This document shows positions 1 through 5,677 of a stretch of DNA of 10,489 bases, piece after piece. Positions within the stretch are counted from its first letter, which is position 1; each line of letters opens with the position of its first letter. The notes under the pieces were generated by a model that saw only the letters and a program-made list of their open reading frames with translations, made no database searches and was not told the DNA's origin. This stretch comes from Pseudomonadota bacterium (GTDB lineage Bacteria; Pseudomonadota; Gammaproteobacteria; Burkholderiales; Burkholderiaceae_C), in contig JAEYPG010000561.1 of the NCBI GenBank assembly GCA_023410975.1, forward strand, positions 1-10,489, read 5' to 3'. Both the position numbers and the translations under genes were made by a program.

Positions 1-25
1 GTGTGGGACGGGGGCGGGGCGGGAA

Positions 26-445
26 TCAGTCTTTGCTGCTGGCGCAGGCCACCTGCTCGGTGACGGGCGCGCGGCGCGCGCGGTAGTCGGCCACGGCGGC
101 CTTGATGGCGTCCTCGGCCAGGATCGAGCAGTGGATCTTCACCGGCGGCAGCGCCAGCTCCTCGGCAATGGCGGTGTTCTTGATGGACAGCGCCTGCTCC
201 AGCGTGCGGCCCTTGACCCACTCCGTGACCAGCGAGCTCGACGCGATGGCCGAGCCGCAGCCGTAGGTCTTGAACTTGGCGTCCTCGATCACGCCGGTGT
301 CGGGATTCACCTTGATCTGCAGCTTCATCACGTCGCCGCAGGCCGGCGCGCCCACCATGCCGGTGCCGACGCTGTCGTCAGCCTCCAGGCTGCCGACGTT
401 GCGCGGGTTCTCGTAGTGGTCGATGACCTTGTCGCTGTATGCCAT
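26..445 (-). CDS. iscU: Isc-type Fe-S cluster scaffold protein IscU
   Basis: The scaffold on which [2Fe-2S]/[4Fe-4S] clusters are built from sulfur delivered by IscS, before transfer to apo-proteins in the cytoplasm. The 139-residue product has the three cluster-ligand cysteines C36 (APACGD), C63 (YGCGS) and C106 (HCSILAED), the conserved D38, and the LPPVK motif (99-103) recognised by the HscA chaperone. It is a single-domain IscU. The central [2Fe-2S] and C-terminal Nfu domains of true NifU (about 300 residues) are absent, and the ORF ends at a TGA at 26-28. E. coli IscU, from memory, is 128 residues; this protein has an extra tail of about 11 residues containing C134. An AGGAG ribosome-binding site lies about 8 bases before the ATG. 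It follows iscS by 48 bp on the same strand, presumably in one transcript. It could be annotated nifU from context, but the sequence is IscU. Confidence 0.96.
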   Translation of the reverse strand: MAYSDKVIDHYENPRNVGSLEADDSVGTGMVGAPACGDVMKLQIKVNPDTGVIEDAKFKTYGCGSAIASSSLVTEWVKGRTLEQALSIKNTAIAEELALPPVKIHCSILAEDAIKAAVADYRARRAPVTEQVACASSKD

Positions 446-493
446 GTGAGGTGCTCCTGGTCTGGTCGGTGTGCGTTTGCGGTGGGCGCGGGC

Positions 494-1708
494 TCAGTGC
501 TCGGCCCACTGGATGGTGTTGAGGTCGATGCCGGCCTGGTGCAGCTCCCACAGCGGGCTCAGGGACCGCAGCCGCTCCACGGTGGCGCGCACCTGCGCGA
601 CGGCGGCATCGATCTCGGCCTCGGTCGTGAAGCGGCCCACGGAGAAGCGGATCGAGCTGTGCGCCACCTCGTCCGACATGCCCAGCGCGCGCAGCACGTA
701 GCTGGGCTCCAGGCTCGCGGAGGTGCAGGCCGAGCCCGAGGACACGGCCACGCCCTTGATGCCCATGAGCAGCGACTCGCCCTCGACGAACTCGAAGCTG
801 ATGTTGAGGTTGTGCGGCACGCGCTGCTCAAGGCTGCCGTTGAAGCGCACGGCCGGGATGTCCTGCAGGCCCGCCAGCAACCGGTCGCGCAGCGCGCGGA
901 TGCGCTCGTTCTCGCGGCCCATGCTGTCCTTGGCCAGCCGGTACGCCTCGCCCATGCCGACGATCTGGTGCGTGGGCAGCGTGCCCGAGCGCATGCCGCG
1001 CTCGTGGCCGCCGCCGTGGATCTGCGCCTCGATGCGCACGCGCGGCTTGCGGCGCACGAACAGCGCGCCGATGCCCTTGGGGCCGTAGGTCTTGTGCGCC
1101 GACAGGCTCAGCAGGTCCACCGGCACGGCCTGCAGGTCGATCTCGACCTTGCCGCTGGCCTGCGCCGCGTCCACGTGGCACAGGATGCCGCGGGCGCGGC
1201 ACATGGCGGCGATGGCGGGGATGTCCTGGACCACGCCGATCTCGTTGTTCACCCACATCACCGACACCAGGATCGTGTCCGGGCGCAGCGCCGCCTCCAG
1301 CGCGGCGAGGTCCAGCAGGCCATCCTCCTGGACATCCATATAGGTGACTTCGAAACCTTCGCGCTCCAGCTCGCGCATCGTGTCCAGCACCGCCTTGTGC
1401 TCGGTCTTGACGGTGACAAGGTGCTTGCCGCGGCTGCGGTGGAACTGCGCCGCGCCCTTGATGGCGAGGTTGTTGGATTCGGTGGCGCCGGAGGTCCACA
1501 CGATCTCGCGCGGGTCGGCGTTGATGAGCGCGGCCACGTGCTCGCGGGCGATTTCCACCGCCTCTTCCGCGGCCCAGCCGTAGGCATGGCTGCGCGAGGC
1601 CGGATTGCCGAATTGCTGGTAGAGGTAGGGGACCATCTGCTGCACCACCCGCGGGTCGACGGGCGTGGTGGCTGCGTAATCCAGGTAGATCGGCTTGGCG
1701 CTGTCCAT
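494..1708 (-). CDS. iscS: Cysteine desulfurase, IscS type
   Basis: A PLP enzyme that converts cysteine to alanine and passes the persulfide sulfur to the scaffold IscU. The 404-residue product matches the length of E. coli IscS. Key residues fall at the same numbers: H104 (KTEHK), PLP lysine K206 (SAHKTYGPKG) and active-site C328 in the loop SSGSACTSASLEPS. It ends in an SPLWELH...WAEH tail typical of IscS, whose extreme C-terminus contacts IscU. Nif-type NifS proteins lack this close match, so this is an Isc paralogue within a nif cluster. No iscR lies upstream as it would in a housekeeping isc operon. Instead a -24/-12 element sits 35 bases before the ATG. An AGGGGA ribosome-binding site precedes the start at 1708. 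Confidence 0.97.
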   Translation of the reverse strand: MDSAKPIYLDYAATTPVDPRVVQQMVPYLYQQFGNPASRSHAYGWAAEEAVEIAREHVAALINADPREIVWTSGATESNNLAIKGAAQFHRSRGKHLVTVKTEHKAVLDTMRELEREGFEVTYMDVQEDGLLDLAALEAALRPDTILVSVMWVNNEIGVVQDIPAIAAMCRARGILCHVDAAQASGKVEIDLQAVPVDLLSLSAHKTYGPKGIGALFVRRKPRVRIEAQIHGGGHERGMRSGTLPTHQIVGMGEAYRLAKDSMGRENERIRALRDRLLAGLQDIPAVRFNGSLEQRVPHNLNISFEFVEGESLLMGIKGVAVSSGSACTSASLEPSYVLRALGMSDEVAHSSIRFSVGRFTTEAEIDAAVAQVRATVERLRSLSPLWELHQAGIDLNTIQWAEH

Positions 1709-1742
1709 AAGTGGGTTCCCCTGCTGCGTTGCCTGGGTCTTC

Positions 1743-1757
1743 GCATGGACCGTGCCA
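1743..1757 (-). promoter_or_regulatory. Sigma-54 (-24/-12) promoter for iscSU
   Basis: On the minus strand the element reads TGGCAC-GGTCC-ATGC. The consensus is TGGCAC-N5-TTGC, so nine of ten defined bases match, with correctly spaced GG and GC dinucleotides. The predicted transcript start is near 1731, giving a leader of about 23 bases before the iscS ATG at 1708. An imperfect NifA-site-like sequence, TGT-N10-ACG, lies upstream at 1863-1878; the consensus is TGT-N10-ACA. Control by RpoN with NifA is inferred from the element and the nif context. Confidence 0.72.
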
Positions 1758-1949
1758 ACCCTGGGTCAGTGCTGAAAGTTGCGTTGCATCAAAGGCTTAT
1801 CAATCCAGATGGGGTCGCGGCAGGTCCAGGCGCGGTTTGCGCCATGCGGCTGGTGTCGGGTTTGTAGGGTCTGCAACGCGCCCGCGATTCCAGCTCGGGA
1901 CGGGGCTGGCGCAGCGCGCCGGCCGATTCGCGGCGAACGCGCCCCGGCT

Positions 1950-2315
1950 TCAGGGCTGGTCGTCGAACAGCACCGGCTCGCTGTGGCGGTACAGGCGCAT
2001 CCATGAAAGCGTGGCCGGTACCAGCGAGCGCGCCGCGAACCATGCCGCGTCGTCGCGCGCGGCGCCCTCGCCTCCGCCCAGCGCCAGCGCCGTGCCGCAC
2101 CAGCCTTCCCAGTCGACCTCGGGCATGGCCGCGCGCGCGGCTTCGGGCAGCGCGGCCAGCGTGTCGGCCATGGTCCCGAGTTGGCGCAGCACCTCGGCGC
2201 GCGTGAGCCTTGAGCGCAGGAACTCGGGCTCCTGCAGATCCTCGACCAGCAGCAGCACGCTTTCGCCGGCTTCCTGGATCAGCGTGAACAGTGGGGCAGT
2301 GAACATGATGCGCAT
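1950..2315 (-). CDS. Small HepT/DUF86-like (HEPN) protein, catalytic motif missing
   Basis: A 121-residue, mostly helical, acidic protein. I did not recognise it as a named nif gene. Its pattern follows DUF86/HepT proteins from memory: a first helix with L-x-x-I-x-E (9-15), EFLRSRLTRAEVLRQL (31-46) matching the family's EEFL-x-x-R-x-T-x-x-A-V-x-R-N-L, LPEAAR-x-x-MPEVDW (56-69) matching LPEE-x-R-x-x-x-PEIPW, then a C-terminal helix with W92 and a later P100. HepT is the RNase toxin of the HepT/MntA system and carries R-x4-6-H in a G-M-R-(N/D)-x-L-x-H segment. Here the aligned segment (74-81, GTALALGG) has neither R nor H. No MntA nucleotidyltransferase lies next to it. Start choice is uncertain: ATG at 2315 or 2306, neither with a clear ribosome-binding site. 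The ORF as a gene is likely; the family call is moderate. Confidence 0.6.
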   Translation of the reverse strand: MRIMFTAPLFTLIQEAGESVLLLVEDLQEPEFLRSRLTRAEVLRQLGTMADTLAALPEAARAAMPEVDWEGWCGTALALGGGEGAARDDAAWFAARSLVPATLSWMRLYRHSEPVLFDDQP

Positions 2316-2337
2316 TCAGACGCAATTTCCGCGCCGG

Positions 2338-2366
2338 GGTGCACCGCCAGCGTGCGGCGGCGCACC
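2338..2366. repeat. Inverted repeat between the HepT-like gene and the peroxidase gene
   Basis: GGTGC-A-CCGCC, a 7-base loop, then GGCGG-C-GCACC: an 11-base stem with one A-C mismatch. It lies 23 bases before the ATG of the HepT-like gene. It could be an operator or a leader hairpin, or chance in GC-rich DNA. The rest of the 255-bp divergent intergenic region (2316-2570) shows no coding potential that I would support. Confidence 0.3.
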
Positions 2367-2442
2367 GATGCGCGCCACGCATATCCCTGCCGTGGTGTGG
2401 TTTTGACGCAGGTCAGTTGCGTGCCCATCTGGCTGCCCGATG

Positions 2443-2456
2443 TTGATGCTCGTCAT
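2443..2456 (+). promoter_or_regulatory. FNR/Anr-like box upstream of the peroxidase gene
   Basis: TTGAT-GCTC-GTCAT against the FNR/Anr consensus TTGAT-N4-ATCAA: a perfect left half and three of five in the right half. A -10-like TGCAAT (2479-2484, four of six to TATAAT) would place the start near 2491. The box centre (2449.5) would then sit at about -41.5, the usual class II FNR activator position. Bacterial cytochrome c peroxidase genes are commonly FNR/Anr-activated. Only the half-site and the spacing are seen directly. Confidence 0.45.
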
Positions 2457-2570
2457 GAACCGCTGTACCGGCTGGTGATGCAATGACTTCGCGTTATTCG
2501 GAGAGGGCCTGCTGCACTGCAGATGCGCCCTCTGAATGTTGTGTCAACAACCAAAATCGCGGAGATCACC

Positions 2571-3572
2571 ATGATCAGTACCGTCAAGCCCCTCGCTCTT
2601 GCCGTTGCATTCGTCTTCGCCGGGGCCGCGCAGGCCGCGGGTGCGGCAGGCGGCGAGCCCATCCAGCCGATCAAGGCGGCCAAGCCCGGGGACCCGGCGC
2701 TGGTGGAGCTGGGCAAGAAGCTGTACTTCGATCCCCGCCTGTCCAAGTCGGGCTTCATCTCTTGCAACTCGTGCCACAACCTGAGCATGGGCGGCACCGA
2801 CAACCTCAAGACTTCCATCGGCCACAACTGGCAGAAAGGGCCCATCAACGCGCCCACGGTGCTGAACTCCAGCTTCAACCTGGCGCAGTTCTGGGACGGC
2901 CGCGCCAAGACGCTGAAGGACCAGGCCGGCGGCCCCATCGCCAACCCTGGCGAGATGGCCTTCACGCATGAGCTGGCGGTGGACGTGCTTTACTCCATCC
3001 CAGCCTACAAGGCTGAATTCAAGAAGGTGTTCAAGGATGACGCGGTAACCATCGACGGCGTTACCAGGGCCATCGCCGCCTTCGAGGAGACGCTGGTCAC
3101 GCCCAACTCGCGCTTCGACCAGTGGCTCATGGGCAAGAAGGACGCGCTCACCAAGGACGAGCTCGGGGGCTACAAGCTGTTCAAGGAAAGCGGCTGCACC
3201 GCCTGCCACAACGGCCCGGCGGTGGGCGGCAACTCGTTCCAGAAGATGGGCGTGGTGGCGCCCTACACCGCCAGCAGCCCGGCCGAGGGCCGCGTGGCCG
3301 TGACGGGCAAGGACGCCGACCGCTTCAACTTCAAAGTACCCACGCTGCGCAACGTGGAGCTCACCTATCCGTACTTCCACGACGGCGAGGCCGCCACGCT
3401 GACGCAGGCCGTGGACACCATGGGCCGGCTGCAGCTCGGCCGCACCTTCACGGCCGCGGAGAACGCCCAGATCGTCGCCTTCCTCAAGACGCTCACCGGG
3501 GAGCAGCCCAAGTTCGCGCTGCCCATCCTGCCGCCGAGCACCGACGCCACGCCGCGTCCTCAACCGTTCTGA
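2571..3572 (+). CDS. Periplasmic di-haem cytochrome c peroxidase
   Basis: Reduces H2O2 to water in the periplasm using electrons from c-type cytochromes. The product is 333 residues from the ATG at 2571, which has GGAG 6 bases upstream. An in-frame ATG at 2523 lacks this and would push the signal peptide inward. The N-terminus is a Sec signal with a likely AQA cleavage near residue 22. Two haem c motifs are present: CNSCH (65-69, low-potential peroxidatic haem) and CTACH (209-213, high-potential haem). Other family marks are FWDGR (107-111), PTLRN (257-261), YFHDG (268-272) and M284 in VDTMG, the likely distal ligand of the second haem. It matches CcpA/MauG-family peroxidases of usual length. 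It is convergent with nifQ and divergent from the HepT-like gene. Its place in a nif cluster suggests peroxide defence at low oxygen, which is inference. Confidence 0.94.
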   Translation: MISTVKPLALAVAFVFAGAAQAAGAAGGEPIQPIKAAKPGDPALVELGKKLYFDPRLSKSGFISCNSCHNLSMGGTDNLKTSIGHNWQKGPINAPTVLNSSFNLAQFWDGRAKTLKDQAGGPIANPGEMAFTHELAVDVLYSIPAYKAEFKKVFKDDAVTIDGVTRAIAAFEETLVTPNSRFDQWLMGKKDALTKDELGGYKLFKESGCTACHNGPAVGGNSFQKMGVVAPYTASSPAEGRVAVTGKDADRFNFKVPTLRNVELTYPYFHDGEAATLTQAVDTMGRLQLGRTFTAAENAQIVAFLKTLTGEQPKFALPILPPSTDATPRPQPF

Positions 3573-3577
3573 GGTCT

Positions 3578-3601
3578 GGCCGGCCGAGGCGACGGCCGGC
3601 C
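3578..3601. repeat. GGCCGGCC direct/inverted pair after the peroxidase gene
   Basis: Two copies of the palindrome GGCCGGCC (3578-3585 and 3594-3601) are separated by 8 bases, so they can form a hairpin. It lies just before the strong terminator and may form part of a tandem 3' structure. Confidence 0.4.
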
Positions 3602-3616
3602 GCCACGGGAGCTTCA

Positions 3617-3642
3617 AGCCGCCTACGGGCGGCTCTTTTTTT
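3617..3642 (+). terminator. Rho-independent terminator of the peroxidase gene
   Basis: AGCCGCC-TACG-GGCGGCT forms a perfect 7-bp stem closed by a cUACGg (UNCG-type, very stable) tetraloop. It is followed by C and seven T residues (3636-3642). It lies 45 bases after the peroxidase stop codon. The T-run is only on the plus-strand side, so it does not serve nifQ transcripts well. Confidence 0.92.
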
Positions 3643-3735
3643 GTCTGCGGGGGCAACACAGTCCTCGGCGCCACGGCGTTTGCTGCCACGCGATGCCCTG
3701 TGCCGACGCTACGGCGCAGCGACCGCGGGGCAGGG

Positions 3736-4137
3736 TCAGGCTTCCGGCCCGAAGCACACCGGATGGTCGTTGCACACGGCGCAGCTCGGCGCCTTGCACA
3801 CGAAGATCTCCTCGCGCTCGCACAGCTGCTTGTAGAGGAACTTCTTCCACTTCATGTCGCCGGCGTTGCGTGCCACCAGCACCGGGAACCAGTGCTTCAT
3901 CAGCGCCGAGAGCTCGGCGCGGTTGGCCAGTTGCAGGTCCTGCCACAGGTGGTTGTCCCCCAGGCAGGCCACCGCGATGGTTTCGGCCATGTGCGCGATC
4001 TCGGCCGGCGTGCCGGCCGCAGTATCCGAATGGTCCAGCAGCAGTGCCACCACATCCTGCACCTCGTCGCCACGCGAGGCGCGCCGGGCGATGGCCAGCG
4101 GCAGCGGCTGGGGGAGGAAGCGCTGCTGGGCCAGCAT
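3736..4137 (-). CDS. nifQ: Molybdenum donor protein NifQ
   Basis: NifQ carries a Mo-Fe-S cluster and supplies molybdenum to the NifEN/NifH stage of FeMo-cofactor synthesis. The C-terminus has the diagnostic C-x4-C-x2-C-x5-C motif (CKAPSCAVCNDHPVC). It is preceded by the family-typical segments NHLWQDLQLANRAEL and MKWKKFLYKQLC. I chose the ATG at 4137, two bases after the fdxB TGA, as translationally coupled; it gives 133 residues. An in-frame ATG at 4212 would give 158 residues but would overlap fdxB by 73 bases. The chosen product is about 30 residues shorter at the N-terminus than Klebsiella NifQ (about 167, from memory), so the start deserves checking. It is the last gene of the nifE operon. 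No clear terminator was found in the 93 bp between it and the peroxidase terminator. Confidence 0.93.
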   Translation of the reverse strand: MLAQQRFLPQPLPLAIARRASRGDEVQDVVALLLDHSDTAAGTPAEIAHMAETIAVACLGDNHLWQDLQLANRAELSALMKHWFPVLVARNAGDMKWKKFLYKQLCEREEIFVCKAPSCAVCNDHPVCFGPEA

Positions 4138-4139
4138 GG

Positions 4140-4445
4140 TCACACCGTCGCCGGAGCGTGCGTGTAGCACTTCTTCGGACAGATCTTGGAGCAGGCCGTG
4201 CAGCCGATGCACAGCTCCTTGTGGGCGATGGTCATCACCTTCTTCTCGTATTCTTCGTCATCGTCGCCGTCCGGGTCCAGGCCGATGCGCTCGCCGTCCT
4301 CGTCCAGGCCGATGAGCTCCAGCACGCCCCGCGGGCAGACGCGGAAGCAGCGGCCGCAGCCGATGCACTTGTCCTCGTTGATGGACTCGACGAAATTAGG
4401 AGTCCAGCTTTCGCCCGAAGGCATGGTGACGCTGAAATTGCTCAT
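4140..4445 (-). CDS. fdxB: Nif-specific 2[4Fe-4S] ferredoxin (ferredoxin III, FdxB)
   Basis: A small cytoplasmic electron carrier of the nif-specific ferredoxin III family (Rhodobacter capsulatus FdxB). The 101-residue product has two cluster motifs: C27-x2-C30-x2-C33-x3-C37-P and C79-x2-C82-x2-C85-x3-C89-P, with an additional C93. Between them is a very acidic insert (about 48-66, rich in D and E) that separates the two halves and may form a partner-docking surface. The N-terminal block (TMPSGESWTPNFVESI) is typical of this nif family rather than of generic ferredoxins. The ribosome-binding site is weak (GAGA). It is probably needed for electrons in FeMo-cofactor synthesis or to NifH; the exact partner is inferred. 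Confidence 0.93.
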   Translation of the reverse strand: MSNFSVTMPSGESWTPNFVESINEDKCIGCGRCFRVCPRGVLELIGLDEDGERIGLDPDGDDDEEYEKKVMTIAHKELCIGCTACSKICPKKCYTHAPATV

Positions 4446-4470
4446 GACAGTCTCTGTTGTCGCTTGGTTG

Positions 4471-4540
4471 GTTCGCCCTGAGCTTGTAGAAGCGTCTGCA
4501 ACCTTTCGGGCGGCGGGGCTTCGACAAGCTCAGCCCGAAC
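4471..4540. repeat. REP-like inverted repeat within the nifE operon
   Basis: Arm 1 (4471-4493) and arm 2 (4518-4540) pair at 20 of 23 positions around a 24-base loop. The core is TGAGCTTGT on one arm and ACAAGCTCA on the other, flanked by GTTCG/CGAAC and GAAGC/GCTTC. I recall this GTTCG...TGAGC-TTGTCGAAG family as an abundant dispersed repeat in many Burkholderiales genomes. It fills most of the 124-bp gap between the DUF683 gene and fdxB, the widest gap in an otherwise tight operon. In RNA it would form a long stable hairpin that could shield or cleave the mRNA and reduce downstream expression. Confidence 0.8.
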
Positions 4541-4569
4541 GGATTCCTCTTCCGGCCGGGCCGGCTGTT

Positions 4570-4773
4570 TCAGGCCGCTGCCTGCGCGGCGGCGAGCCTG
4601 GCGCGCGCGGCCACCAGGGCTTCGTGCGCCTCGTGCGCGATGCGGGCCACCTCGGGAATGCGCTCCCAGTTGGTGGGCAGCTCCTCGCTGAGATCGTGCA
4701 GGTCCATCTTGGCCTGCGTGGCCTTGGCATTGAGCTTCTTGACCTCGGCCTTCAGGGCGTCGATGTCAGCCAT
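4570..4773 (-). CDS. Small DUF683 / CCE_0567-type nif-associated protein
   Basis: A 67-residue, all-helical, two-helix-hairpin protein of the DUF683 (Rop-like, CCE_0567 metalloprotein) family, which is nearly always encoded beside nifX and DUF269. It starts MADIDALKAEVKKLNAKATQ and continues with a heptad-like pattern through the conserved DLHDL-x-E-x-LP-x-NW segment (24-36), then an Ala-rich second helix. It has no Cys; possible metal ligands are His and acidic residues. Its start overlaps the end of the DUF269 gene by 8 bases, which supports coupled translation. The biochemical role is not established to my knowledge. Confidence 0.9.
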   Translation of the reverse strand: MADIDALKAEVKKLNAKATQAKMDLHDLSEELPTNWERIPEVARIAHEAHEALVAARARLAAAQAAA

Positions 4774-5239
4774 AGGTCGCTACCTCCTTGTACTTTTCGA
4801 TCATCGAAACGCCCTCGTCCACGAGCTTGTTGCCCGCCTCGGCCAGCTTCTGCAGCGAGGCATAGCCGAAGCGGTGAACGTCGCGCAGGTAGCGGTTGAC
4901 GACGATGAGGCGCCCCGTGGTGAGCACGGCGCGGCCAAAGCCTTCGTGGCTCATCTTCATCATGGGCGAGACCATGCAGCCCGTGGCACGCTCGATGGCC
5001 AGGCCGATGGCGTTGTGGAACAGGTCCAGCCGCCACAGCGTCTCGGGGTCCGGGTCGCCCATCATCGGCATCTGGCGCCGCTGCTCGGCCGTGATGATGT
5101 AGGGCTCCAGCAGCTTCAGGTCGCTCTTGCCTTCCCAGGTGCCGTGCGTGTCCTGCGCGCGCAGCTGCTTGATCAGCTCGCGGATGAAGCGGTCCTGCAG
5201 CAGCGCCTCGTCGGCGCCCTGCTCCTGCACTTCGCTCAT
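4766..5239 (-). CDS. NifX-associated nitrogen fixation protein (DUF269)
   Basis: A 157-residue member of the DUF269 family, found only in nitrogen fixation clusters next to nifX. Family marks include the W-E/K-rich start (GTWEGKSDLKLLEPYIIT), GDPDPETLWRLDLFHNAIGLAIERATG, and VVNRYLRDVHRFGY-x-SLQKL near the C-terminus. The ATG at 5239 shares an ATGA overlap with the nifX stop codon, fixing the start; an in-frame ATG upstream at 5308 would overlap nifX heavily. A role in FeMo-cofactor maturation or NifX function is inferred from constant linkage. Confidence 0.94.
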   Translation of the reverse strand: MSEVQEQGADEALLQDRFIRELIKQLRAQDTHGTWEGKSDLKLLEPYIITAEQRRQMPMMGDPDPETLWRLDLFHNAIGLAIERATGCMVSPMMKMSHEGFGRAVLTTGRLIVVNRYLRDVHRFGYASLQKLAEAGNKLVDEGVSMIEKYKEVATYG

Positions 5240-5646
5240 TGGTTCACCTCTTCCTCGTCGAAATCGAAGGTCTTTTCCTGGCCCTTGAGCAGCGCCTTGC
5301 GCAGCCACGGCGGCGGCGTTCCCTTGAGCACCACCTGGAGCTTTTCAAGGATCTCCTGGATCGGGTCCGGGCCGGTGACCTTCACCGGGTGGATGCCGCT
5401 GGCCACGACGCGGGCCGCCGCCGAGCCGCCGATGGCGGCCACGTAGACGATGGCGCAGTCGCCGATGGCGGCCAGCTTGGGCGCGAGCTTGTCCTCGTCG
5501 CCGTCCTCGGCCAGGTTGTCGCCGAAGGCGAAGTCCTCGACGAAGGTGCAGCTGTCGGCTGTCACCTCGTAGACGGCCAGGTGCTTGGCCCAGCCGAAGT
5601 GCGCGTCCACGCGCTGCTGGTCCTGGGTGGCAAAGGCAACTTTCAT
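5236..5646 (-). CDS. nifX: FeMo-cofactor carrier protein NifX
   Basis: NifX binds NifB-co and the VK cluster precursor and shuttles them to and from NifEN during FeMo-cofactor synthesis. The 136-residue product has the single NifX/NafY fold: MKVAFATQDQQRVDAHFGWAKH at the start (beta strand plus the conserved DAHFG-x-A block), YEV, an acidic mid-loop, then CAIVYVAAIGGSAAARV and GIHPVKV. Its C-terminus is a Glu/Asp-rich tail. A GAGGAG ribosome-binding site lies about 10 bases before the ATG at 5646. The gene begins 31 bases after the nifN stop. Confidence 0.95.
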   Translation of the reverse strand: MKVAFATQDQQRVDAHFGWAKHLAVYEVTADSCTFVEDFAFGDNLAEDGDEDKLAPKLAAIGDCAIVYVAAIGGSAAARVVASGIHPVKVTGPDPIQEILEKLQVVLKGTPPPWLRKALLKGQEKTFDFDEEEVNQ

Positions 5647-5677
5647 GGGCGGGTACTCCTCTGGGGTTCGGTACGGT

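Noticed and set aside
26..1708. Calling these genes nifU and nifS from context
   Set aside because: IscU is single-domain, and IscS shares length, H104/K206/C328 numbering and the IscS C-terminal tail; the Isc names fit the sequence better.
131..1867. A 578-codon open frame on the plus strand across iscU and iscS
   Set aside because: It is antisense to two clearly recognised genes, has a low-complexity R/A/H/D-rich composition typical of GC-rich antisense frames, and matches no known family.
2322..2336. A -24/-12-like element (CGGCGC-GGAAA-TTGC) just before the HepT-like gene on the minus strand
   Set aside because: Two mismatches in the -24 half, and the predicted transcript start (about 2310) falls after the ATG at 2315 and only about 4 bases before the alternative ATG at 2306, which does not make a sensible leader.
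1789..2382. A longer minus-strand frame overlapping the HepT-like gene
   Set aside because: Arg/Ala-rich with no family pattern, while the overlapping 121-residue frame shows a coherent helical domain pattern.
2544..3689. A 381-codon open frame on the minus strand opposite the peroxidase gene
   Set aside because: Antisense shadow of a complete di-haem peroxidase with signal peptide and haem motifs; its own product looks like GC-rich noise.
4494..4517. A possible sigma-54 promoter for fdxB in the repeat loop (TTGC present on the minus strand)
   Set aside because: The position of the -24 GG is occupied by other bases, so the essential GG is missing.
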